Shown here: one piece after another, positions 49,854-60,754 of the stretch | How the letters are laid out: the number at the start of each line of letters is the position of its first letter | Numbering within the stretch: the stretch's first letter is position 1 | Assembly: GCA_035236585.1 (NCBI GenBank) | Contig: CP141127.1 | Location: forward strand, 74,257,495 to 74,321,494 | Direction of reading: 5' to 3' | Origin: Warburgia ugandensis | Lineage: Eukaryota; Streptophyta; Magnoliopsida; Canellales; Canellaceae | Length of the DNA stretch: 64,000 nt | The notes under the pieces: generated by a model | Seen by the model: the letters and a program-made list of their open reading frames with translations, nothing else | Database searches by the model: none | What the model was told of the DNA's origin: nothing | Made by a program: the position numbers and the translations under genes

Positions 49854-49990
49854 ATTAACTAAGGTACTAGCATGAGTAGATTTTACGCAATACTCGCATA
49901 CTTTGAAAACAAATGCATGACTTTGACTAAGGTACTAGCATGAGTAGATTTTACTCAATTCTCGCATACTTTGAAAACAAATGCATAAAT
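49854..49990 (+). repeat. 68-bp tandem duplication in the LTR
   Basis: AAGGTACTAGCATGAGTAGA begins at 49861 and again at 49929, each followed by TTTTAC(G/T)CAAT and CTCGCATACTTTGAAAACAA. A smaller 28-bp duplication (AAATGTAGGACATTCTTAGA) starts at 49390 and 49418. Both are inside the solo LTR. Confidence 0.9.
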
Positions 49991-51503
49991 TGCATGATTT
50001 ATGTTGATTTGAGATTTGGACTATGTATATTTTTGGGCTATTAGCCTAGTGGGAACTATGGTGAGGGGTATGGGTTTGGCCTCCCAGCCTCTACCACCAA
50101 AAAGGTGGATGGTATCATTGCCAAAAATGGCATTGTCCCTTCCCTGACTCCTGTGGTAAATAGGGACAACCACTAGAGGTGTCACGGCACCCTTCGGGGA
50201 CAGTCATAGTCACCGTGAAGGCTATGGTAGGTAGGTCTCTAGATACCGGAGCCACACGATTTTGACATGATGCTGAATCGTGAGCATAGTGACCCTATGA
50301 TTTTGGTTTTACCACTATACATATAGCATGGAGATGGTAATATACGAGTATTCGTGATTGGCCAGTTTTGCATAATTCACTAAAATGTCCACATGCACCA
50401 TATTCATGGCACTATCCTCATTTGGTTTGAGTGAATTGTACTTTAAGATTTTCATACCTACGCTAACCGCCCGATATATTTGCCGTGATTTATGCTATAT
50501 AAGCATATATTTCAGCTTGCTAATGTATGAGTTACATAGTTTATGCACAGGTGCCTATGATTAACAAGAAGTAGAACTAAATGTTTTTATAATCATGTTT
50601 ATCAAAACTATGCTTGTTTGCCATGTTTTCAAACAGTAGTATCAGGTTACCTACTGAGTATGATAAATACTCAACCCAATCCATTATTTTTCAGATCAAA
50701 CAAAAGAAAAATAGAAGAAGCATCAGGAGGCGTTAGAATCAAAGTCAAGTAGGCAAAGGTAAGACTTAATTAGTGATTTCTTTTGGGTAGCTACTGTAAT
50801 CTTGATTGTAAGTATTTGTTATAGCTGTGGCTGTGACTAACAACCCTGGGAGTAATACTTGTTTCGATTTGGTCTCTAAATTGCCATGGCACTATGCATT
50901 GCACGTTCATTTTGACACTCGGGCTCTTTATACAATGTTTTTGAAAAAGAAGAAAATTGTTCATGCATTCTTTTGCACAAAGTGTTTTAAAAATAGAGAT
51001 CGATCTCACTGTGATTTTATTAAAATTGCATTATAAAACCCTGGTCGTCACAATATATATAACCTTCTAAAACTCTGAATAGGTTGATCTTGCGGGCGAT
51101 CATAAGGCCTCCACACATGGTTTTGGTGCCACTGATTTTCATGGAAGAAGTATAAGCTTAACAGATGAACGGCTATGATCATTCGAGACGCTGGGCCTAT
51201 TTTAGATCAAAGGATTTATATCAATGTGGCAAGTAAAGGCTTCTTTCTAGCAAGTGAAGGAGCATTGTTATCGCATTCTGATTAATTGATGCAGTGTTTT
51301 TTTTATCAAAAAATATCAAAATATGATATCTTACATATCAAAAAAAAAAAATCATAGAACATATCTCACATATCCTAGATATCACAAAACATATGACACA
51401 TATCTCAAATATCACAAAAGATATAAAAGAAAATATCATAGAAGATATGTTAACGGAGACACCCAAAATACACAGTTAAATAAATCCCCTTAAATAATTT
51501 TCA

Positions 51504-54500
51504 AGACAAGCCCAATCTCCGAAACAAATCTTCTAGCCTTATGATGCTAGAGTTGAGACATACGATTTCCATACAACATGTCTTTGGTAACACGCAGATA
51601 TATGTCTAGAAGGGCTCTACTCGACTAAAATAAAACTGCACGTGGGCTTCAAGCATTTGACAGCCGAAAAACCACACCAAAGGCATACTGGTTGGAATCA
51701 TCCAATAGAGACGACATTAGGGGAATGACATATTAAAGATGGGGACAAGGACGAGCGGTTTGGATCACCAAATAAATGGGACCTACATGTATTTTAGATA
51801 ATAATATTAAAAAAAGGAAATCGTCTGGTCAGCACGAGGATTAGATAAGCTTGTCCCAATATTCAAGGAGTTTCGCAATGCCTAGCGCGCTTGGTCTAAT
51901 AGAGCTAACTTCTGATCACATCCCAATAAATTTACACGGGTGGGATGCACACCCCTTTCCTACATGCATGGATAGGAAAAATGCTTCTCCAAGCAAAACC
52001 TTTGTGTAGAGTAACTTCCTTCTCTTTAAAGCCTAACTTGTTGACGACCATGCCTCCTTTTTCAAGAAAATTTGGGAAAAGGCAATGAATCCGGCCTAAT
52101 CCATCCCTATTTCCTGTGACAGGCCTATCAAGTTAGGCTGCATATGTGGAAGGTTAAGCACTATGGATCCTACCTTTGGCTGATTGTGTCCTATGTTCTC
52201 CCAGAAGCTAAGTTAATTAGACAACCTTAACACCCAAATGGGTTTGATTGAACAGTTTTGAAACTAAATTTAGTGGTAAATGAGAATGCTTAGAGGCTAC
52301 ATATAATCTGCATTTTACATTCAACAAGTGCAAGATTTTGGAAGACTTGCTAACATGAGACCCACCACAGTACAGTGACTGGAGAATCACAGGCAAATTA
52401 TCTAGAAGCTATTATCTCTAAATTTACTTGAAATCTACACGCCAGCTCGAACCTCCAACTAGGTGTAACAAGAAGAGAAGTGACCGGTCAGTTGCTCTAG
52501 ATGGCTTTCCACAAATATTAGACTTGGCCATGGACATAGTTTATAGTTAAATGGAGACCCATGCAGCCATGCATGGTCCAATATAAACACCAAAAATGGA
52601 TCCCCCTCTAAAACAGGCACCGTCATATTCTATCGGAAAGTCTCTGTGCTCAACGGCCATGATCAAATTTAGGTTTTCCCAATGGGTGTAGTTTACCAAT
52701 TACATCCATATGAAAGGTTAGGTCACCTGACCGTACAGCGAGACGTATTGTCGTCAGGGGTCAATGAACCACCTTAGTTCATCTCCTATGTACCCGGAGA
52801 CCATCTTCTTTTCTTTATACAACGGACCAGAGTTTACAGATACAGGTTTGTGATGTTATAGACACGATCCTAGCTAAGCTCATTCAACTTATGAGAAAAA
52901 CAATTGTTTGTAGGTCAACTGATAATTTGATTGATACATTAATTGATGCTTTATTTAGCTGTATAATAATTTGCAACGCGCAAAAGATTAAACTTAGATT
53001 TCAAGCATTGACTCTATTAAAGCTCTTAGCAGATCGCTGGGAACGGTTGGTGCATTTTCAAGAAAGCTATTTCAATTTGTATGATTTCTAATATAATATC
53101 TGGTGCATGTTTGATGAGTATAATTTATGCAAGGCTTTTCTTTCTATGATCTGATAGATGACAGCAGTGCCAATGGACCCAGCCAATCGAAACCGAGATC
53201 CTTTAAGGCCTAGGTATCTGTACGAGAAATCCGGGTCGTCAATCACGCTCTGAGGGCACCAACATGGTTCGTGCAAATCTTGTTCAAGCAAGGTGGTTAT
53301 CTTAGGTTTCTTTCACGACTAGAGGCCACCTTGCAATTGTTGCAAAATAGATGAGTCTCCTGAAAGATCTTAAGAGTAATCATGCAATGAGATGTACGAA
53401 GGATAGATACACAAAAGTAGTCTCCGAGAATGAATGGCTGGCCCACCATTGCAAGTGTTGTTTGTTGGACCCCGGTGTACAGGTGTCGTGCTTACTCGAG
53501 ATTGAGCATTCCATCTATTGCGTGCAAATAAAGGGAAGTTAGAAGCAAACCACATTTGACTCGGCTGAATGGATGGTTGGCTAAGATTGTCGTGCCATAG
53601 CATCTCTACATTAGGGCCACTAGATAAGCATCTAGTGCCTTAATAATGTTTCTATTTCATGAATGGGTCCGCGTCAGAACACCAGCGTCCAAGATAACTG
53701 TGTCATTTCATCAGCATCTGAGTTTAGAGAGAGAGAGAATAGATACAAATTAATTGAAGTAACGTTTTGTCTGGAAAGAGATAAGCATGAAGAAAGCGCC
53801 CCTCCTGGATAGGATAGTCTAGAAAAGAAAAGAAACTAAAATTAGCGTTAACATGGGACGGAGATATTATTGTTAATAAGAGAGACAGATAGGTAAGGTA
53901 ACGTGCGGGCCCCTTCTCCACCTTCCATCATCCACGAGATTCTCTCTTATTTTTCATTTGTTTACTAACTTCAAACCCTTATCAAATCTAATTCATTGAA
54001 TGTGGCAACTGAATTGGTGGCACTGGGCCCCTGATTCAAAAGCTTAGAAGAATCTCCAGCTTATGTCTCATCATAATCTATTCCATCCAATCAACTTAAA
54101 TTACCAATCGCTGTCTGGGAACCATCCATCCAACAACCACTATCATCGATCTGTCTACACTTAAATTACTCAATTATGTGAGCTCCAAATCATTGTTTAT
54201 CTAGTAGATCAGCAAGTCGACCGAACAACTCTTCTTTATCGGGTCAAATCATTAGTGACCATTAGATCTCATCCACCTGGTGCACCAGGTGTCTCCTGTC
54301 TGTGATCCATGTGGGGGAAGCTCCGAGCGACAATGTGGAAGCAGCTGGAAGACCGCCAGAGCACGCCATCACTAACAAGGCTTCCTATAGGCAACTTTCG
54401 AACAAATCGACAAGGAAGATGCCGCCCACGCGGCAAAGGACATAGCGACTCCTTAGTACGGTTCCCAATTACGGGGTCCGGGACCGACGGTATCATTGTA

Positions 54501-55148
54501 GATTCGACAATGGTAGGGGGTCGGAAAATGTCGGCAGTGTGCTCCATTTATTTCTTTTCAATTACAAAATGGAACAGTAAAACCATAGTATAGAGAGGAC
54601 GTATTGCAAGATCCAAGAATGTTTATTACTTACTGTAAGTACCTAGGAAGGAACAATAATAGAATCCTAACCATTCCTTGGCTTATAAATTTAGCATTTT
54701 TAACAGTAAGACCCATCATGAATGATCTCGGGCATTCATCCATCCAGACATCGAAATTTAGGGTAATCCTAGCAATTCGACCGTGCTACTTCTTCCTATT
54801 GAATGAGGAAGTTGGTGGGCCCAATTGAAAAACACAGTAAAAGAATGTGTGGGGACCAATTGATATCTTACTATAGCAGGAGCCACAGCCAAGGTCATTG
54901 TTGAATGTTTGGCCCAATTGATCCTTGTAAAATGAGATGATATTTTGGGGTGACAGGGCCTAGAAAATGAATGGCAGGGATGGGTACATACAACTGTATT
55001 TTTACTTGTAGCCATCGAGGTAGGCTTGTACTTTTTTGGCGTGGCCCCTTTTAAAGCGCACATTTGGGGGGCTAAATCTCAAGGAGCAAGTCACGACTGT
55101 ACAAGTGACGTTGTCTAGCTATCCACTAATGACGTTGACTATCGATCC
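51504..55148. other. Least repeat-like stretch; no gene found
   Basis: Composition is more balanced and no transposon family was recognised. I looked for exons on both strands. Frames such as 52891-53091 (+), 53088-53291 (-) and 54269-54547 (-) have no motif and no splice-supported continuation. It could be ordinary intergenic DNA beside a gene outside the window. A perfect 18-bp palindrome lies at 54274. Confidence 0.4.
54274..54291. other. Perfect 18-bp palindrome
   Basis: CACCTGGTGCACCAGGTG reads the same on both strands and includes two CACCTG/CAGGTG E-box-like halves. There is no adjoining gene to assign it to. Confidence 0.85.
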
Positions 55149-55370
55149 TAGGGGCGGCAAAATATGACACGACACAATAACACGACTCGAACCCGACACG
55201 AATTTAGAGGGTTCGGGTCGAGTCTTATCATGTTCGTGTCATTTTTGGGTTGACCCAAAAATGACATGCCAAAAATCGTGTCGTGTTCAAGTCAATCAAT
55301 TTGACTCGTCGTGTCGACCTGTTTGACACGCGACCTATTTACTCATCACCTTGACCCATCCAACTAAGCT
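55149..55370 (+). mobile_element. hAT-type terminus with GTGTCGTG/CGACAC motifs
   Basis: TAGGGGCGGCAAAA at 55149 is a typical plant hAT terminal sequence. It is followed by many short CACGAC/GTCGTG/ACACGAC motifs in both orientations (e.g. GACACGACAC, CGTGTCGTGTTC, GACACGCGAC), the subterminal pattern of this hAT group. No matching inverted terminus occurs before the CACTA-like repeats begin at 55387. It is therefore either a broken element or the left end of a larger one, possibly the hAT whose transposase starts at 63521. Confidence 0.6.
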
Positions 55371-55386
55371 ATGGTATGGTTGAAAA

Positions 55387-55612
55387 TATAAGACGGTTCC
55401 TCAAGAACCGTCCTATATTACTCATGTAAATATACAATACTAATATAGGATGGTTATTGAGGAACCGTCCTATATTGCTCTTGTAATATAGGACAGTTCT
55501 TGAAAAACCATCCTATATTACATTTATTACTCATGTAATATAGGACGGTCATTCAAGAACCGTCTTATATTACAAGAAATATAGGATGGTTCTTCTGGAA
55601 CTGTCTTATTTG
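55387..55612. repeat. Five palindromic subterminal repeats, left end
   Basis: Units at about 55387-55418, 55442-55476, 55485-55519, 55537-55571 and 55578-55612. Each has an arm like AATATAGGACGGTT, a loop of about 6-7 bases, and the complementary AACCGTCCTATATT, with scattered mismatches. Each unit can fold into a hairpin of about 14 bp. Confidence 0.92.
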
Positions 55613-55668
55613 TCATTATTTTGGTATAAATTTGTCTTTATTTGGGGTATCATATTCATATGAATCAT

Positions 55669-57097
55669 ATCTACAACTTCTGTATCAGTAATTTCAATTT
55701 CCAACCTCCATATCTGCCTCCCTCTCCAAAGTTATCTGCTTTTGTAATATGTATCACCCATACTGTATCTGTATGTACATCAACATGATACATCATACAA
55801 TACAACCCATTTGATGCTGATCTAAGCTATCATTGAAAATTGATAATCAAGTATCAACCCATCTGCTGATCAAAACACCAACTTCCCATTCATATCATTG
55901 AAATTTGAAAGTTTGAAACAAAGAAAGCACATACTTGAAACAGTGTACTTCAATCAAAAGAAAAATAGAACACATCAATTGAAATGAACTGATCTTTATA
56001 TTATATTTGAGTAAAATGTATATACATGAATGATAATATACATTCATTTACATCACTGAACTACAAATTAAAATTCATAATATGATCTGTCCATTCCATT
56101 CTAATATCATCTAGATCCAACTGGGAGTAACTCTTGGTTACCAAATCTACAACTTCAGTATCAATAATGTCAATTTTCAACCTCCATATCTGCCTCCCTC
56201 TCCAAAGTTATCTGCTTCATAATCAGATCACCCATATCAGATACTGTATGTACATCAACATGATACATCATACAATACAACCCATCTACTGTTGATATAA
56301 GCCATCATTAAAAATTGATGATCAAGTATCAACCCATCTTCTGATCAAAACACCAACTTCCCATTCACATCATTGAAATTTGAAAGTTTGAAACAAAGAA
56401 AGCACATACATTGAAACAGTGTACTTCAATCAAAAGAAAAATAGAACACATCAATTGAAATGAACTGATCTTTGTATTATATTTGAGTAAAATGTATATA
56501 CATGAATGATAATATACATTCATTTACATCACTGAACTACAAATTAAAATTCATAATATGATCTGTCCATTCCATTCTAATATCATCTAGATCCAACTGG
56601 GAGTAACTCTTGGTTACCAAATCTACAACTTCAGTATCAATAATGTCAATTTTCAACCTCCATATCTGCCTCCCTCTCCAAAGTTATCTGCTTCTGTAAT
56701 CTGTATCACCCATACTGTATCTGTATGTACATCAACATGATACATCATACAATACAACCCATCTGCTGCTGATATAAGCCATCATTAAAAATTGATGATC
56801 AAGTATCAACCCATCTTCTGATCAAAACACCAACTTCCCATTCACATAATTGAAATTTGAAAGTTTGAAACAAAGAAAGCACATACATTGAAACAGTGTA
56901 CTTCAATCAAAAGAAAAATAGAACACATCAATTGAAGTGAACTGATCTTTGTATTATATTTGAGTAAAATGTATATACATGAATGATAATATACATTCAT
57001 TTACATCACTGAACTACAAATTAAAATTCATAATATGATCTGTCCATTCCATTCTAATATCATCTAGATCTAATTGGGAGTAACTCTTGGTTCCCAA
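55669..57097. repeat. Three tandem 476-bp units containing the last exon
   Basis: Units start at 55669, 56145 and 56621 with ATCTACAACTTC(T/A)GTATCA. They are nearly identical throughout, with a constant period of 476 bp. Units 2 and 3 are closest to each other; unit 1 carries more differences. The end of each unit holds the sequence of the CACTA gene's terminal exon (reverse strand), so that exon exists three times. Only the outermost copy (57014-57103) has a normal GCAG acceptor joined to the upstream exons. Confidence 0.95.
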
Positions 57098-60000
57098 ATC
57101 CGCCTGCAAGAAACATATAATAACTTAATTCAGAGATCAAACATGTAATCTTGCATTCAGTTAGGAAATATACAAATCAAAACTGTAACATTGGTCAGTA
57201 AGTCTAAGTGTTACCCTTCTCAATTGTAAGACTGTAACTCCATTGCGAAAGAGGGTTCTCATGTATCTAAGAACATAATATCCACACTCACAATCTGATT
57301 TTTGTTTAGGGCACTGCAGAACAATGCCACCAAAGACAACAGAAAAGTTTCAAAATGTAATTTCCAATAAGTTCAGGTTTAAAATTATATCAAAGAGTCT
57401 GAAGAGTAGTAATTAGTAAACCTTACCTTGGCCTTCTTCTAGTTGAGTTTTGGTGGGTGGTGAATGCCTTCCCTCTCGGCCCATTTATACCATGCTCTAC
57501 ACACATATAATTGAAAAGAAATAATAAAGACTTACTTGTTTATAATTTCCATCAAGTGTTCCCGAATGTGTGCTCCACATGAATAAAAAAAAATTGCATG
57601 ACCACCATGCACATCCAAAGCTAGTTGCATCCAATGGGACCTATAATTAAAAATAACAATTCAATTGAATTTTCTCTAATCTTAACTGATATAGTATTCA
57701 TGTGTATGAATTGTGAAATTAAAAATGGCATAATTAAGCAACATATGTTACAATGTACCCGCTATTGTAGGGAATCAGTAAGGCTTGCCCCTTCGCACAA
57801 CTCATGAGATCAGGAATGATATCTTCACTTTGTTTGTCCACGGGCAAATATTCCAATTGAAAGACAAGAGAACGGTCAAGGAACTTGTAAATGTCCTTGA
57901 CCTCTAGTCTTTGCAAGCTATCATGCAAATACCTGCATTTGGAATTTGGGTTAATGTCAAATAATTATTAAGTGTTATTAAAAAGGCAAGTATTAAGTAA
58001 TGTTACATTGATTCATAAGTCTTAATTGTAATAGAGTAGAGCAATTACACAACATACCCTATATAGACTATGATGTGCATGTACTCCTATTGATCCATAT
58101 TACATATGGCTAAGAGGTCTTCCTTGAAGATTGGAACCTCAACCACATCGTTTGAAAGCACACCTGCCTCTATCCTTACAGGGTTCATTGTTAGGAATGG
58201 AGGTGTGTTAGGTGGAACCTCCACCTAATCCTTACACTATAGATGTAATCATGTAACATTTTAGAAATTAGTAATGAATATATACAACATATACTAGTAT
58301 ACTAGCATATATAAAAGCAGACACACAGTGAGGTAAAATTAGAATATTTTATAATATAACATTGTGACTACTGACTTGTGAGTAGTGAGCAGTGAGCAGT
58401 GAGCACTTAACAAGTGCTTTAAACTTGTTAGTTGTTGCATCATTCAAGTTCACATGTAACATGATACAATTATGCAAATATAAAATATATAGAACTACTA
58501 TTACCTGGGAAGGCTGGGATGTGGCTACACTTGCCACTACGCCAGAATTTGCAAGCAACGAGGTTTGTTTCAATTGCCCCTTGTGCTGCTTTTGGTGATC
58601 CAACATGTTGCAGACAATATTAATCAATTAACAATTTAGGACGACTTAAAAAAAGGTAGGAGAAAATGAAGCAATGCCATGACTACAGTTAGTATATATG
58701 TACCTTGGAATTGGATATCATTAGTTTTATGTGTTTCTCTGGCCAACACACATGATATCCAATTACATCCCCAACAGTTTCAACACCATCCCCTTCAACT
58801 GGAAATGGAAGGGGAGCATCTGGTTGAATCGCAGCAGTGATGCACATGCACTTAGTGTGTGGAGGCATCAACTTACCATGCAAGGTGGCTGAAGTCATGG
58901 GCTGAACCTCGTACAATGTTGCCACAACCACATAGTTCTCAGATGTATGTAGCTGCAAAACATACTGACCCACCTGCATTTGAGAAATGACATATATATA
59001 TAATAATTAGTGATGTAATGTAAACCAAAAAGGTTAGTAAATAAGTAGCATTGTAAAACTAAACATGTCAATATACATACCTCACTGATCGGGATATCAC
59101 ATTCAAGTACTTGTTCTGCCACCTCTTCATCTGATGGAGGACTAGGAGTGCAGCTATTCTCAAATTGGGGTGGTTGAACCTGAGGTTGAGCATTAACTTG
59201 AGGGCCAACATCCTCACATGAGGTTCTTCCACCACCCTGGAGTTCTTTCAACAGTTGATCTTTGATCTTGCTATATATCTCTACAACCGTTTGCTTCTTC
59301 CATTCTTCGAATTCTTGTAGCGTGGGAGCCTTTTGTTTGGGGAAGAACTTGGAAGGAACAACACCCCGACCTTGGCCCCTTACCCTGCCAAGGTGCTCAT
59401 CCTTGTTGCACATTGCCCTATACAGGATGTCCCCCTTTGCAGCAGTGCTATTAAGAGTCCCTGTAGTTGCACTTGCACTCTCTTGGGTCAACTCTTCTTC
59501 TTGCACACGTAAAGATCATAACATGATCAAATCACTTTTATATATGTAATATTTATATAATGTACTATGCAAGGGTATAAAAGTATTTAACTAAGCAATA
59601 TGCAGATAAAGTAAAAGTAAAAGTATAAAACTTAAAGTCTTAAACCACTTACAATTCTTGAAGCAATTGCTGCAGTTGTCTCGTTGGCAAGGGTGTGGGA
59701 GTTATGCCCTTTCGAATGTGCCATTTTTCATAGAATAGCACGGTCATTGGGCTCCGTTGTCCCAGCCTTCTTTTGCCGTAATAAGAGACACTAAGTTAGA
59801 GTTAATAAATAAAAATCTACTATGATTAGACAAATGGAATGTCTCATGATATACTTACTACATCTGCCTCTAATCGTGCATAGCAAACCCTTGAAAGGTG
59901 GTGCAGCATTTGGTTCTATGCACGCGCCTTTTGTCCTTTTATATGCTTTGCTTAGATATCAAAGTAATGTTATCAAAATACAATCAATTATAATAATTAC

Positions 60001-60754
60001 AAGAATCAAAATTTAGCTTAGCTAATTCAAGTTGTGATTACCTCAAAAATAGGAGACAGCCTATACTGTACAAATTGATTCCATGATTCCTCGTCAATGA
60101 AGTAGGAATACAACTAAGGGACCATGTTAAGCGCAGAAGGATCATAGGAATTTGGAAGTATGTATTTCCTTGCAAGCTCACTTTTCCATTTCTTCCATTG
60201 TTCAACAACTCCTAGTAATGCTTGCTTCTTGCACTCATCAGATACGTCAAAGGCAGACTACAAAACAAAAGAAGAAGCATGTTAAAGTGACTAACTTACT
60301 AGTGAATATTATAGCAACTTTGTGTAACGTGATTCATATGCAAATAAAAATAAAATACACAAATATAAAGGACATATTATGTTATATGTAGGAAGAATTT
60401 GCATACCTTGACCATTTCCCATATTGAATCTTTGACTTGTGGTGATACAAGTCTCCAATCAGTCACTGATACTGACACAAGTCTTCTAACAGTGTAACAT
60501 ATGAAGATAGCATAGGCATGTGCAGCACCACCAATTGGTTGGCCTCTACTGTTGAATTGTACCGTTTCTTTTATTCCAACTGAGGTTCTCTTATTTATAC
60601 AATCCATTTGTGTTGGCCCCCTCCCCCTGACCTTTCTCTTGACACTGACTGGTGGTGTTACTGATGGACATGTGCTTGATTGCCTTGATTGTTCTGCTTT
60701 TGTGTGTTGTAATTGTTCTACTTGTACCTGTTCTACCTCTTCTACTTGCTCCAT
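57014..60754 (-). pseudogene. CACTA gene: Ptta/En-Spm domain plus Ulp1 protease, 13 exons
   Basis: Exons (minus strand): 60754-60407, 60257-60042, 59927-59859, 59769-59653, 59491-59081, 58973-58704, 58585-58505, 58224-58058, 57932-57759, 57640-57536, 57496-57427, 57313-57215, 57103-57014. All introns are GT-AG and phases agree throughout. The starts of exons 3, 5 and 7 are the least certain. Exons 1-5 match the plant Ptta/En-Spm family (GQPIGGAAHAYA, VTDWRLVSPQVKDSIWEMVK, KMAHSKG, HLGRVRGQGRG). Exon 6 resembles DUF8039 (ATLHGKLMPP, GYHVCWPEKH). Exons 8-13 form a C48/Ulp1-like protease (CNMDQ, YLHDSLQRL, SHWMQLAL, CPKQKSDCECGYYVLRYMRT) ending ...EWTDHIMNFNL. The likely role is an accessory CACTA protein. 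In-frame stops lie at 60114, 59916, 59728, about 58099 and 57439, and the catalytic Asp codon is Tyr, so it is probably dead. Confidence 0.82.

Larger units (their letters stand above)
48000..51052 (+). mobile_element. Solo LTR, family L2 (copy B), 3053 bp, TSD ATATA
   Basis: Starts TGTAATGACCC and ends GGTCGTCACA (TG...CA). ATATA lies on both sides (47995-47999 and 51053-51057). It shares CAAAGAACGCAGAAAACGGA and the following order with the LTR at 24132. A TATA box lies at 48496. A GC-rich part (48880-49300) gives long spurious frames on both strands, including one of over 200 residues, with no domain. No internal retroelement DNA adjoins. Confidence 0.9.
47277..51503. mobile_element. Non-autonomous DNA element with long TIRs, split by LTR
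   Basis: The left end (47277 onward, with GGAAATTTATTTAACTATG, then TTTCTTGGGC) is matched in inverted orientation at the right (51503 backward, reverse complement GGGGATTTATTTAACTGTG, then TATTTTGGGT). The match continues as ATATGTGAGATATC repeats to about 47500 on the left and to about 51310 on the right. Similarity stops beyond 47277 and 51503. Without the LTR at 48000-51052 the element is about 1.2 kb, with no coding capacity. Its superfamily is unclear because no clear target duplication was found. Confidence 0.6.

Noticed and set aside
54269-54593. Pair of antisense open frames of about 90 residues
   Set aside because: They overlap each other on opposite strands, show no domain, and have no start context or splice-supported extension.
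58392-58627. Open frames on both strands in the middle of the CACTA gene
   Set aside because: The plus-strand frame is a shadow. Only the short in-phase minus-strand exon 58585-58505 fits the gene model.
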